This document shows positions 1 to 7,499 of a stretch of 36,768 nt of DNA, one piece after another. This DNA is from a virus. Within the stretch, counting starts at the first letter, position 1, and the number at the start of each line of letters is the position of its first letter. The stretch lies in the IMG/VR virus record IMGVR_UViG_3300031141_000020, positions 1 through 36,768 of that record. One strand, given 5' to 3'. The notes beneath the pieces are model-generated. The model searched no databases. It was not told the DNA's origin and saw only the letters and a list, made by a program, of their open reading frames with translations. The translations under genes and the position numbers were made by a program.

Positions 1-246
1 TGGGGAATTAGTGTAATTCGTTGGAATTAAACGACCCATTATGTCTATTGGTATTGTTATCTTCATTCTATTTTGTCTTTTAAAGTCGTGAATAAACAAG
101 ACACTTATTGTATTGGGGAGGCGACCAAACCCCCCCTCTACTACTTAGGTCTGAAAAATTAAATGCTCTTGTAGGTCTTACCCTATATTTATTATTAATT
201 ATTTCCTAAGTGTTATTTTGTGTAATGCAAAGATACGAAAAATAAA
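1..246. other. Noncoding left edge, probable 5' leader of a leftward transcript
   Basis: No convincing gene lies here. A Bacteroidetes-type promoter at 228-258 points left, so most of this stretch would be an untranslated leader running off the window edge. It holds a G/C hairpin at 115-136. It also holds a short minus-strand reading frame that starts at 39 and leaves the window; if the ends are joined it stops after 23 codons. If the molecule is circular, the next gene would be the one starting at 36767. Confidence 0.5.
115..136 (-). promoter_or_regulatory. GC hairpin in the leader RNA
   Basis: GGGGAGG (115-121) and CCCCCCC (130-136) flank an 8-nt loop, giving a 7-bp stem with one G-U pair in an otherwise AT-rich region. 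No run of T follows on the minus strand, so it does not look like a complete intrinsic terminator. It sits about 90 nt inside the transcript expected from the 228-258 promoter. A role in leader stability or attenuation is inference. Confidence 0.35.
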
Positions 247-258
247 TTAAATTTCCAA
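228..258 (-). promoter_or_regulatory. Bacteroidetes-type promoter firing leftward
   Basis: On the minus strand TTG (258-256) is followed after 20 nt by TATCTTTG (235-228), then C. This matches the Bacteroidetes -33/-7 pattern. The upstream box lies inside the last codons of the primase-helicase gene. The transcript would start near 220 and run off position 1, which suggests continuation into the minus-strand genes at the right end of the window. Confidence 0.6.
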
Positions 259-1929
259 CTGATTTATCGTTTTTATATATGGAGAGTTATCTAAATGCTC
301 TCCCACCTCGTTATATCTGCCGTTCTGTAGGTTGTAATTAAACACAGCTTCTCCTATCTCTCCTATATGTCTGAACTTAACTTTCTGCACATAAACATGA
401 CTTAATCCTGTTTCAAAGTTTCTGTATACAGTTATTCCATTGTCCACTTGATTGTAAAAGTTGGCAGACCCTGCAATATCATAAAGTGTAGGAACGTCAT
501 ACAATCCATTATCTTTCTTCTGCATCTTACGAGGATGAGCAACTAAGAATATATGAATATCATATTTTTGTTTAAAGATAGTAAGTTTAGTTAAGAACTC
601 ATTAATATATTGAGTCTCACTTTGAGAGCCGAATGGAGCACTAATCTTATTATAAGGGTCAATAATCAATCCTTTAATGCCATGTCTTTTAATTAATCCT
701 GCTGCCGACTCTAATATAGCATCTATAGTAAACACATCTCCATCAGGTCTAATCCAATTAAAGCTATTAGATATAAAATCCTTTGCATGATTCAATTCCT
801 CTCTTGACATTCTTTCAAATTTATCCATATCTCTAAATGACTTACCTATAAACTTCTCTGCTAAAACTGAGAAATGTAATTGTAAAGGATAATGCTCAGG
901 AGAAAATACTCCAAACTTCCAGTCATTTTGTGCTGCCAACTTAATACACATGTGCTCAAGCCAGTTACTTTTACCATGAGTAGGTACTCCAGTAATTACA
1001 GTTAACTGAGAAGTAGTAAAGGAAAATAAATTATCAAATACCCTATGTCCAGTAGTATCTCCTCTCTGTAATCCATTCTTATATAAGTCATCAATATCAA
1101 TATCAAAACTATCAACTCCTAAAACTCCTTGTAAAGGATAGGCTTTAGCTTTTTCAATAAACACCGACAAGTCAAGTTCAAGAGCCTCATTTGCATCTTT
1201 ACAATCTTGAAAATCAACACGATAACAAATATCTCTCCCTATCCTTCTTGATAATTCCTCAGCAAGTTTTCTACCTGGCTCATCATTATCAGTTGCTATA
1301 TATACTTTTTTTAGATTATCAGGGAAATCTTTTAGATATTTTAACTCTAAATTAGAAGCACCATTAGGAACGGAAACACAATTCTTATATCCTGCCTCAT
1401 AAAATGATAGCTTATCAACCTCCCCTTCCACGATTATAACCTCCTCACAGTCTTTTAAATCATCTAAGCCATATAGAATCCTTTCAGCATCTTTAACAAG
1501 CTTAAAGTTCTTCTCAGCGTCTCTGTACTTAACATTGATTAATTCTGAGTCTTTATAGTAATTAAATTGAATTGTGTTTCTTTCAGCTTGAACTTGTGGC
1601 ATATATGTCATCCCTTCACTAACTTTATTTTCTATTAGTGTTTTCTCTGATATACCTCTGCCTGCAAAGTATTTTATCATGCCATCACTATATTTAGATA
1701 CAGTTGGTATATGTTTTGGTTTTACAAATATTGTTTTCTCCATGTAGTTGTTTTGTTTTTTTAATCCCCCCTTCCATCCACAGTTGTGGCAATTCCAAAC
1801 TCCTTCGTCTATATTTACTGACAAACAAGGGTCTGATTTCTTTTTCCTATCATAAGAACATTTTGGGCATTTTGTTTTAACCTGGCCTGCGTTCTTCTTA
1901 ATTGTGATTCCGTTTTCGTGAAATGTCAT
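247..1929 (-). CDS. Bifunctional primase-helicase (TOPRIM plus RecA-fold DnaB-type helicase)
   Basis: This 560-residue protein has the T7 gp4 layout. An N-terminal zinc ribbon uses C21, C24, C47 and C50. A TOPRIM primase domain follows, with EGE at 168-170 and DND at 214-216. A RecA-fold helicase has Walker A GVPTHGKS at 313-320, a Walker B-like LIID at 420-423 and VAHPRK at 462-467. It should unwind the replication fork and lay primers for the phage replisome. It is the last gene of the leftward replication operon, and its ATG overlaps the stop of the wHTH gene by 4 nt. Length and domain order are normal for the fused family. No stand-alone DNA polymerase is visible in the window, so host polymerase is probably used. 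Confidence 0.9.
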   Translation of the reverse strand: MTFHENGITIKKNAGQVKTKCPKCSYDRKKKSDPCLSVNIDEGVWNCHNCGWKGGLKKQNNYMEKTIFVKPKHIPTVSKYSDGMIKYFAGRGISEKTLIENKVSEGMTYMPQVQAERNTIQFNYYKDSELINVKYRDAEKNFKLVKDAERILYGLDDLKDCEEVIIVEGEVDKLSFYEAGYKNCVSVPNGASNLELKYLKDFPDNLKKVYIATDNDEPGRKLAEELSRRIGRDICYRVDFQDCKDANEALELDLSVFIEKAKAYPLQGVLGVDSFDIDIDDLYKNGLQRGDTTGHRVFDNLFSFTTSQLTVITGVPTHGKSNWLEHMCIKLAAQNDWKFGVFSPEHYPLQLHFSVLAEKFIGKSFRDMDKFERMSREELNHAKDFISNSFNWIRPDGDVFTIDAILESAAGLIKRHGIKGLIIDPYNKISAPFGSQSETQYINEFLTKLTIFKQKYDIHIFLVAHPRKMQKKDNGLYDVPTLYDIAGSANFYNQVDNGITVYRNFETGLSHVYVQKVKFRHIGEIGEAVFNYNLQNGRYNEVGEHLDNSPYIKTINQLEI

Positions 1930-2534
1930 AGTATCATCCCTTTTAAGTTGCCATTAGTTATGCCCTCACTTACAATACAAACCTCATCATTCCAACACTC
2001 TTGGTTTAACCAGGTAGTAGCATGTTTCCTGAATTTCTTATCAGGAGTTGACTTAGCGTAAATTGGTGCTATCTTAACACATTTATTACAATCAGCTAAA
2101 GATAACTTTATAAACTTATCTCTTGCAGGTTTCTTAGATGTTGGTTTGTCGTATAGTAACCAAAAGATTTCAAAAAGCTCATTCTTTTCTTTATTACTTG
2201 TATTATTAACTGTATTATTATGTATTAACTTTTGTTGGATAGGGTCTTTAACTTTTGTTAAAGAGGTCTTTAATATTCTTTTGTTACCCTCTGACTCTAA
2301 GATGTTTGAAGATACAAACCCTTTATTTACTAAGCTGTTTATCACTAATGATACTCTTGTAGTTGATAAACCAAAGAACTTAGCAAAGTAATTATTATTG
2401 GCATAACAACCATTAGCGTTATCTAATGAATCAATCTCAACAAGAAATACTTTCTCTTGTAGAGTTAAGCTTTGAGACTCCCATACATCAGCAGGAATCC
2501 AAATCCCTTTAAATTTTCTCTTAGTATTACTCAT
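1926..2534 (-). CDS. Winged-helix replication initiator-like protein
   Basis: This 202-residue protein starts with about 90 residues typical of phage replisome-organiser winged helices: a W/P-rich start, a helix with LTLQEKVFLVEI near 26-37, then a recognition-helix stretch, FFGLSTTRVSLVINSLVNKGF, at about 53-73. The middle is polar and N/K-rich. The C-terminus (about 120-190) has aromatic residues reminiscent of DnaD-like helicase-loading tails. It lies directly upstream of the primase-helicase with a 4-nt overlap, so a role in origin binding or helicase loading is likely by context. The DNA-binding domain is well supported; the loader role is inferred. Confidence 0.6.
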   Translation of the reverse strand: MSNTKRKFKGIWIPADVWESQSLTLQEKVFLVEIDSLDNANGCYANNNYFAKFFGLSTTRVSLVINSLVNKGFVSSNILESEGNKRILKTSLTKVKDPIQQKLIHNNTVNNTSNKEKNELFEIFWLLYDKPTSKKPARDKFIKLSLADCNKCVKIAPIYAKSTPDKKFRKHATTWLNQECWNDEVCIVSEGITNGNLKGMIL

Positions 2535-2535
2535 A

Positions 2536-2718
2536 TTATAAGTCTTTACCTATACGTGCTAACTTCACATAAGTATTTAGTGTTTCAGTTTTAGAATCAA
2601 GTTCCTTTTGAATTGCTTTAAGTTCTTTATACATTGAGAAGAACATCCATAATGCCCCAAGAAAAGCCCCCATACTAAATGATACGAATACCATTATTAA
2701 ATTTTGTGTTAATTCCAT
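2536..2718 (-). CDS. Small single-pass membrane protein
   Basis: This 60-residue protein has one hydrophobic helix near residues 6-30 (LIMVFVSFSMGAFLGALWMF), followed by a charged segment, about 31-58, that could form a short coiled coil. It sits 1 nt upstream of the wHTH gene in the replication operon, so it is very likely co-translated. Function is unknown. Membrane tethering of the replisome, or host-envelope modification, would be guesses. Confidence 0.5.
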   Translation of the reverse strand: MELTQNLIMVFVSFSMGAFLGALWMFFSMYKELKAIQKELDSKTETLNTYVKLARIGKDL

Positions 2719-2780
2719 TTTGTTTAGTTTTTAATTAGGAGGAGGCCATATTACCCCCTCCCTTGAATATCTTTCTACTT

Positions 2781-3053
2781 TTAGAACGGCAAGTCAGTCA
2801 TTAGCTCATCCTTTTTAACAGCCCCTTTCTTAGAATCTGGTTTCCATGGGTCAACCTGAACGTAATGAGTTATCCCTTTATCAGAAGCCTCTTTCCTTTT
2901 GTTAATTATAAGGTTAGCCCATCCATTATCTGATACAGCTTTTAACTCGTTGATGAAATCATCAACCTTAACACTCATCTTTAACTGAGTCCCTCCATTA
3001 TCAAATGTCTTTTCTTTGATAACAATTCCGTTTACATACTTCTTTTCTTCCAT
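2781..3053 (-). CDS. Small SSB-like protein with a DLPF tail
   Basis: This 90-residue, beta-rich protein ends in Thr-Asp-Leu-Pro-Phe, which resembles the acidic DDIPF/DLPF tip by which bacterial SSBs recruit replication and repair partners. The N-terminal 60 residues alternate hydrophobic and charged positions compatible with a reduced OB fold. It lies in the replication operon between the DnaA-like and wHTH genes. It is shorter than a normal SSB (about 150-180). The tail and the context support ssDNA binding; the fold is inferred. Confidence 0.55.
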   Translation of the reverse strand: MEEKKYVNGIVIKEKTFDNGGTQLKMSVKVDDFINELKAVSDNGWANLIINKRKEASDKGITHYVQVDPWKPDSKKGAVKKDELMTDLPF

Positions 3054-3108
3054 AATTTTATTGCTTTTTATTGTTGGAACTATTAAGGCTGTTCCATTAA
3101 CCTGTTTC

Positions 3109-3537
3109 TTAGTAATCTGCTTTTAGTAAGGCTCTCTGTTTTCTTTGAAGCCTGTTTATTAATCTCTCAAGAGAAGCTACCTGTCTTTTAATATCCTGCT
3201 TTTCTGCTGCTATATAGTTTCCCCAAAATGTTTCTGATATTTTAGTATATGTATCTCTATATCTCTTATACCAATCAAAATTATCTTTATGAACCTTACA
3301 GTAGTACACAACTGTTGAGTGGTCTCTATTTATTACTGACCCTGCCTGAACTACTGAAAGACCTAATTCCATATGTAATATATAGCCAACAATACTTCTT
3401 ACTATAACTCTCGGCCTTGCTCTTAATTTAGATTTTAACTCTTCCTCATTAATCCCAGTAACTACCTCTGCAATATGAAATAGAAGTTCTATTTTGTTGT
3501 TAACAATCTCTTCTTTATTATTAATAATATCTACCAT
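3109..3537 (-). CDS. Stand-alone DnaA domain IV-like DNA-binding protein
   Basis: This 142-residue protein carries the DnaA C-terminal helix-turn-helix signature. A helix with RVIVRSIVGYILHMELGLS (about 44-62) is followed by VVQAGSVINRDHSTVVYYCK, in which D-H-S-T-V matches the DnaA box-contacting motif. No AAA+ ATPase domain is present, so it can bind DnaA-box-like DNA but cannot assemble an ATP-driven initiator filament by itself. The C-terminal about 45 residues are K/R-rich and helical. It overlaps the upstream gene by 17 nt. It may mark the phage origin or compete with host DnaA; both are inference. Three DnaA-box-like 9-mers occur at 19090-19196. Confidence 0.7.
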   Translation of the reverse strand: MVDIINNKEEIVNNKIELLFHIAEVVTGINEEELKSKLRARPRVIVRSIVGYILHMELGLSVVQAGSVINRDHSTVVYYCKVHKDNFDWYKRYRDTYTKISETFWGNYIAAEKQDIKRQVASLERLINRLQRKQRALLKADY

Positions 3538-4042
3538 TCAATATATTTTTAGCCTTCCTGTAAGTTATTTTTAAATCCCTCTCCTTTACCGTTTCATTTA
3601 ATACTTTTAGGGCATGTAGTAATCTTTCTTTTGGATTTTCAATATCTTTAAATGTCTCTTCATTATTATCCAAAACATCTGTTAATTTCACCTCCAAACA
3701 ATCCTTAAAATATAATTCTAATGTTTTTGACTTTAAAGTAAAATCATGTATTCTTTCTCCAAGTAATCCAAGACCATCATACTTATCATCTCTGAAATAA
3801 AACACAGGACTGGTTGACCATAGTCTTAAAGGTATTTGTTCAAAGAACTTTATGTAATCATCTACTTTTATGTAAGGGGATTCAGGTGTTGCATCTATAA
3901 ATTCTTTTATCATAAAATTTAGAATACCTCTTACCTCTCTATTATTTGTGGTTTCGTCTAAGTACCTGCTGAAATTGGTCTCTACAGTCCCTTGGGCAAT
4001 CGTTTTCTTCAAGGTCTCTGATAATGTCTGCTGCTTCTCCAT
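3521..4042 (-). CDS. Unrecognised replication-operon protein
   Basis: I do not recognise this 173-residue protein. It is predicted mostly helical and acidic in the middle (LTDVLDNNEETFKDIENP near 120-137), with a basic C-terminus (about 150-173). Its 5' end overlaps the preceding gene by 101 nt and its 3' end overlaps the DnaA-like gene by 17 nt, as is usual in this compact operon. The ATG at 4042 is the only ATG that keeps the whole conserved-looking N-terminus; a shorter start would remove the overlap. A role in replication or recombination is suggested only by position. Confidence 0.55.
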   Translation of the reverse strand: MEKQQTLSETLKKTIAQGTVETNFSRYLDETTNNREVRGILNFMIKEFIDATPESPYIKVDDYIKFFEQIPLRLWSTSPVFYFRDDKYDGLGLLGERIHDFTLKSKTLELYFKDCLEVKLTDVLDNNEETFKDIENPKERLLHALKVLNETVKERDLKITYRKAKNILNGRYY

Positions 4043-4226
4043 AAGTTAAATCGTTTAAGTTAATATTTGAGTATTGTGATGCTGTTGCTGAGGTATGTAA
4101 TAGTTGTTCTATTCTACCCATTTGAAATAAAGAACACTGGTCATTAATATGTTCATCTATCCAATCGTATTCACTATCTTTTGAAGTCATCTGCCTCATC
4201 TTCTCCAAAGATTCCTCCCTGCTCAT
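3942..4226 (-). CDS. Small helical protein of the replication operon
   Basis: This 94-residue acidic protein has a C-terminal helix-turn segment, LTYGEAADIIRDLEENDCP (about 59-77), similar in style to short helical C-termini seen in phage recombination accessory proteins, where a Thr/Ser cap leads into an A-x-x-I-I-x-x-L helix. Its start lies 53 nt inside the end of the annealing-like gene, and its last 101 nt overlap the next gene. Function is unknown. It may be an accessory factor of the annealing-like protein, judged by position alone. Confidence 0.5.
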   Translation of the reverse strand: MSREESLEKMRQMTSKDSEYDWIDEHINDQCSLFQMGRIEQLLHTSATASQYSNINLNDLTYGEAADIIRDLEENDCPRDCRDQFQQVLRRNHK

Positions 4227-4560
4227 AAAAACCAGCGAGTTTTAAACAACTTCTACTCATGGCTCTCTTCTCTGCCATAGCAACTGGATAGGAGTTTTGA
4301 TTATTCATAGGAGCAGCCTCTCCATAAGTCTCAATAACCCTGTCCCCCATTTTAGCTGTTGCCTTTATAATAACACATTTAGTGTCGTCTGAGTTATAGA
4401 TTAAATCAAAATTGATTTCAATATTATTGGCAGCCTGAATTTTGTCTATGCCACTTCTTGTGATTATCGTGTAGAATTTATGTTTGAAAACATCTTCTTT
4501 TGTTAAATTATTTTGAATAAATAATCTTCTTAGTGTTTCTTGCTTAGTTTCTTTTTCCAT
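4174..4560 (-). CDS. Putative ssDNA annealing/recombination protein (Rad52/ERF-like)
   Basis: This 128-residue protein has an N-terminal alpha/beta domain with a strand stretch (INFDLIYNSDDTKCVIIKA, about 49-67). The stretch NSYPVAMAEKRAMSRSCLKL (about 89-108) follows, then an acidic FGEDEADDFK tail. The AMAEKRA-x-SR-x-x-LKLAG pattern with an acidic end resembles small phage proteins related to ERF/Rad52-type annealing factors, where it forms the helix next to the DNA-binding sheet. It is the second gene of the leftward operon, upstream of the DnaA-like and SSB-like genes. The assignment rests on pattern only, without alignment. Confidence 0.45.
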   Translation of the reverse strand: MEKETKQETLRRLFIQNNLTKEDVFKHKFYTIITRSGIDKIQAANNIEINFDLIYNSDDTKCVIIKATAKMGDRVIETYGEAAPMNNQNSYPVAMAEKRAMSRSCLKLAGFYEQGGIFGEDEADDFKR

Positions 4561-4717
4561 TTTCTTTTGTTTTTAATGTGTTAATGATTTGTTTTAATGA
4601 TTCTTGTTGATTTGGTTGTGCCAACTGGTAAACCTCTCTTTCGTACCTTTGAACTAAGGTTTCTTTAGATAATTCAAATTGTCTCATGTTTTCTAACAGC
4701 TTTTTATTTCCTCCCAT
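4544..4717 (-). CDS. First small gene of the replication operon
   Basis: This short reading frame of 57 codons begins MGGNKKLLENMRQFEL and ends KTKENGKRN. It is the first gene after the leftward promoter at 4743-4774, and its last 17 nt overlap the start of the annealing-like gene. The sequence is helical and amphipathic, with many Lys/Glu/Gln. No domain is recognised. Its position, its start 26 nt after the promoter and its overlap make it a credible real gene despite its size. Confidence 0.5.
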   Translation of the reverse strand: MGGNKKLLENMRQFELSKETLVQRYEREVYQLAQPNQQESLKQIINTLKTKENGKRN

Positions 4718-4742
4718 AGTGTTTTTTAATAATTAATATATA

Positions 4743-4774
4743 CAAATTAACAAAAAATATATTTAACTACCAAA
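4743..4774 (-). promoter_or_regulatory. Leftward early promoter, TTTGGTAG class
   Basis: On the minus strand TTTGGTAG starts at 4774, and 21 nt after its TTTG comes TAATTTGT. The same arrangement (TTTGGTAG or a one-base variant, then 17 nt, then a TAnTTTnT box) recurs on the plus strand at 14935 and 16592, and more loosely at 14027, all in the small-gene island. Here it should drive the whole replication operon. The intergenic 4718-4890 is the only divergent gap in the window. Confidence 0.6.
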
Positions 4775-4890
4775 TTTTTAGGCTATTATTTCACTTTATT
4801 CCACAAATTACCCAACCTGGGCCTAAAGTTGCTCCTAATATACTATATATATACGTAATATTGTTTTCTAAGACTAATATATACAAAAAT

Positions 4891-5862
4891 ATGAATTGGT
4901 ATAATATAAAAAATTTATCTGAATCCTCTACAGAAGTAGTCATTTATGACGAAATAGGAGCTTGGGGTGTAGATTCCAAATCCTTTATAGAGGAGGTAAA
5001 ACAAATATCCACAGAGAATATTCTTTTAAGAATAAACTCCCCAGGCGGTTCAGTTATAGATGGTCTATCTATACATGACGCAATTAAGCGTATGCCTCAG
5101 AACGTAACCGCCCAAATTGAAGGCTTGGCAGCTTCTATTGCTTCTATTATAGCATTAGGTGCAAATCAAGTAACTATGAGTGAAAACAGTTTGTTTATGA
5201 TTCATAATGTATGGGGTGGAGAAACAGGAGGGGCAAAAGATATGAGAAAAGCTGCTGACTTGATGGACAAGATGGGAGACAGACTCGTAAATATTTATGT
5301 AAGTAAAACTGGTTTAGACGAATCAACTATCCGTAATTGGATGGATGAGGAAACTTGGTTTACGGCAGACGAAGCTTTTGAGGCAGGGTTTATTAATTCA
5401 GTTGAAAAACCTATTGCTTTAGCAGCTAAGTATGATGTTCAAAAACTCAACTATAAAAACAAAAATTTAGCAGTTGATATGTTTAATTCTAATAAAAAAA
5501 ATAAAAAAATGGAAAACCAAATTGAAGAGTTAAAGAATTTTATCTCTGACCTTTTTAACAAAAAAGAAAGCGTTAAGGAAGTAAAAATCCTTGACAACGA
5601 AGAAGTGGTTGCTAAGATTAGTGCATTAGAAGAGTCTATTACAGATTCTAACAAAAATGTTGCTGACCTTACTGAAGCTTTGGGAGTAAAAGAATCTAAT
5701 ATTGTTGCTTTGGATGACGAAGTAAAATCTTTAGAGGAAAAAGTAGCTAAACTTAATGGAACTCCAAGTTCTATTGTTCCTGAAAATGACCCTAACCCAT
5801 CTGAGGATAGTGTAGTTGTTAATTCATGGGATGCTTTAGCTACAAACATATTTAATTCATAA
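4891..5862 (+). CDS. Prohead protease (ClpP/S14-like) with C-terminal scaffold domain
   Basis: The protease domain fills about residues 1-185. The oxyanion-loop motif INSPGGS is followed by GLAASIASIIALG, where Ser82 aligns with the ClpP nucleophile, and then by LFMIHN, where His105 aligns with the ClpP base. The segment WFTADEAFEAGFINSV matches the helix after the third catalytic position, although the usual Asp is not obvious. Residues about 207-300 are coiled-coil, Glu/Lys-rich and scaffold-like. It should process the capsid shell from inside the prohead, just upstream of the capsid gene. I chose ATG 4891 because the upstream TTG at 4861 overlaps promoter-like sequence. An in-frame ATG at 5509 could give a separate scaffold. 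Confidence 0.8.
   Translation: MNWYNIKNLSESSTEVVIYDEIGAWGVDSKSFIEEVKQISTENILLRINSPGGSVIDGLSIHDAIKRMPQNVTAQIEGLAASIASIIALGANQVTMSENSLFMIHNVWGGETGGAKDMRKAADLMDKMGDRLVNIYVSKTGLDESTIRNWMDEETWFTADEAFEAGFINSVEKPIALAAKYDVQKLNYKNKNLAVDMFNSNKKNKKMENQIEELKNFISDLFNKKESVKEVKILDNEEVVAKISALEESITDSNKNVADLTEALGVKESNIVALDDEVKSLEEKVAKLNGTPSSIVPENDPNPSEDSVVVNSWDALATNIFNS
5509..5862 (+). CDS. Possible internally initiated scaffold protein
   Basis: Inside the protease gene and in the same frame, ATG 5509 is preceded by an A-only/AT leader (AATAAAAAAAATAAAAAA), very like the leader of the capsid gene at 5887. The product would be the 117-residue coiled-coil tail alone, as in the lambda C/Nu3 pair, where scaffold is made from a start within the protease gene. 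The A-rich leader also encodes the K/N linker of the long protein, so composition alone could explain it. Confidence 0.4.
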   Translation: MENQIEELKNFISDLFNKKESVKEVKILDNEEVVAKISALEESITDSNKNVADLTEALGVKESNIVALDDEVKSLEEKVAKLNGTPSSIVPENDPNPSEDSVVVNSWDALATNIFNS

Positions 5863-5886
5863 AAACAAAAATAAAAAAATAAAACA

Positions 5887-6852
5887 ATGGCAAATATAAT
5901 CGCTTCACCAATTACATGGAGTCAACAAGATGCTGCAAAGTATTTCTTAGCTCCATTATTTATATCAAACAATGACTTAACTCATTTTGATGTAATGACA
6001 AACATCTCAGGCTCTTCTATTAAGCTTGACAAATACAGTGCATTGAAAGATGTTACTAAAGCTTTAAATGATGAATGCTTTGCAGATGATGCAACTCGTT
6101 CAACTAACACTGCTGTAACTTTAAACTTAGTTCGTTTAGAAGTAGAGCACAAGCAATCTGCACACGCATTATTCAATACAATTAAATCTCAATTCATGAG
6201 AAATGGTATTGAAAGAAATGATTTATCAGGTACTATGTTAATGGAAATGATTTCTGAAATCTTAATGGGAGGAATCTTAAGAGACTTTTCTACTATCTCA
6301 TGGTGGGGACAAACTGCTTCAGGTTCAGGAACTCAAGATTTAGCTAATGGTATCTGGGAGGCTGCAAATGGTATTCCTGCTGGACAACAAGTTGCTTACA
6401 CAGGAACTGCTATAACTGACCTTGCTACTTTAATGACTGCAAGAACTGCTGAATTAGCTGCTTCTGACCAAGTAATGTATGTTTCTCGTTCTTTTGCTGA
6501 TAAGTATAAAGCTGAATTAGTAGCTACTACAAGTGGATTAGCTTATGCTGACCTACAGTCTGGAATTGCTAACTTACAATACAATGGTATTGAAATGATT
6601 GTTAGACCTGATTTTGATGTAAATATCGCTGCTTATGGAGCTTCTTTATCTTCAAATGGGCCTACTGCTACTACTAAAGTAGAATGTGCTTTCCTTATGG
6701 CTAAAGGTGCTATCGCTATCGGAACTGATTGGGCTATCCAAGATGTTGACATGTGGTACAACAAAGATTGTAAAGAAAACAGATTCAGAATGAACTATTC
6801 ATTTGGAGCTGCTTTGAAAGACAATTCTCTTGTAGCAACAATTACTTACTAA
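5887..6852 (+). CDS. Major capsid protein
   Basis: This 321-residue protein lies directly after the protease-scaffold gene, behind an A-rich leader. Early residues (about 1-60) read as an N-arm. A long helix, NTIKSQFMRNGIERNDLSG (about 97-115), could be the HK97-type spine helix. The C-terminal part, with a FLMAKGAIAIGTDW stretch near 267-280 and a basic RFRMNYSFGAALKD end, looks like the P-domain/A-domain sheet. Small-residue-rich composition, size and context support capsid shell. HK97 fold is expected from family knowledge, not shown directly. Confidence 0.75.
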   Translation: MANIIASPITWSQQDAAKYFLAPLFISNNDLTHFDVMTNISGSSIKLDKYSALKDVTKALNDECFADDATRSTNTAVTLNLVRLEVEHKQSAHALFNTIKSQFMRNGIERNDLSGTMLMEMISEILMGGILRDFSTISWWGQTASGSGTQDLANGIWEAANGIPAGQQVAYTGTAITDLATLMTARTAELAASDQVMYVSRSFADKYKAELVATTSGLAYADLQSGIANLQYNGIEMIVRPDFDVNIAAYGASLSSNGPTATTKVECAFLMAKGAIAIGTDWAIQDVDMWYNKDCKENRFRMNYSFGAALKDNSLVATITY

Positions 6853-6878
6853 TTAATAACTTATAAAATAATAAAATT

Positions 6879-7445
6879 ATGGCAATTACAAAAGGACATC
6901 AAGTAGAATGTTGCGATAGAAACCGTAGAGGTGGATTGAAGAATATTTGGTTGATAGAACAAGGAAACGTATCGGCAACTGGAGTTACTGCAGGAGTAGT
7001 TACAACTTTCACAACAGATGACGCTTACCAGTTTGATTTTGATAGAGGGACTGCAGGATTTACTGCAAACGCTACAAGAGAAAATGGAAGTACAATTATA
7101 GCAATAGAGCTTGAATTTTACATCCCTAAGGTAACTCAGGAAGTAAATGAAAACTTAGACCAACTTGCAAGGTCTTGTGGATTATTTGCAATCGTTGAAT
7201 CTTATGCTGATGATTGTGCTGCTGGAACTGCAAACACTTATAAATTCGTATTAGGTTATGATGAAATATTTGAATTGACTGGTTACATGGAGTTCATGTC
7301 AGGAGAGCAAACTACAGGTGTTGGGCTTCAAGATGCAAATGGTACTCTTGTTAAAATTGGAGGAGAACAAGGAGAATATCCTTTAGAAATCTCTGCTGCT
7401 ATGACTGCAGGGGCAAATTATACTGACGCTTGGTCAGTAGCTTAG
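6879..7445 (+). CDS. Tail tube-like structural protein
   Basis: This 188-residue, beta-rich protein opens AITKGHQVECCDRNRRGGLKN. A conserved-looking pattern follows, with a F-x-A-x-x-T-R-E-N-G strand, a core L-x-x-L-A-R-S-C-G-L-F-A-I-V-E helix-strand, and a late G-G-E-Q-G-E-Y-P-L strand. This resembles tail tube proteins annotated in Bacteroidetes siphoviruses, which have a helix packed on a beta sandwich. It would build the tail tube. Its place right behind the capsid gene and far from the other tail genes leaves a head-decoration role as the alternative. Confidence 0.5.
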   Translation: MAITKGHQVECCDRNRRGGLKNIWLIEQGNVSATGVTAGVVTTFTTDDAYQFDFDRGTAGFTANATRENGSTIIAIELEFYIPKVTQEVNENLDQLARSCGLFAIVESYADDCAAGTANTYKFVLGYDEIFELTGYMEFMSGEQTTGVGLQDANGTLVKIGGEQGEYPLEISAAMTAGANYTDAWSVA

Positions 7446-7470
7446 TAGTATTCTATATTAAATAATGTTT

Positions 7471-7499
7471 TTTAGGGGAGTGGTTGACATTCCCCTAAA
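7471..7499. terminator. Hairpin terminator between tube-like gene and portal operon
   Basis: TTTAGGGGA (7471-7479) and TCCCCTAAA (7491-7499) form a 9-bp stem with an 11-nt loop. TTTCATT follows on the plus strand, and TTTAAA-type AT sequence lies on the other side. It falls 26 nt after the stop of the 6879 gene. The loop contains the TTG of the next promoter, so ending and restarting transcription are physically combined. Confidence 0.5.

Noticed and set aside
5451-5849. Minus-strand frame of 132 codons opposite the protease-scaffold gene
   Set aside because: Antisense shadow with Ser/Leu/Phe-rich low-complexity composition; it contradicts the strong plus-strand gene.
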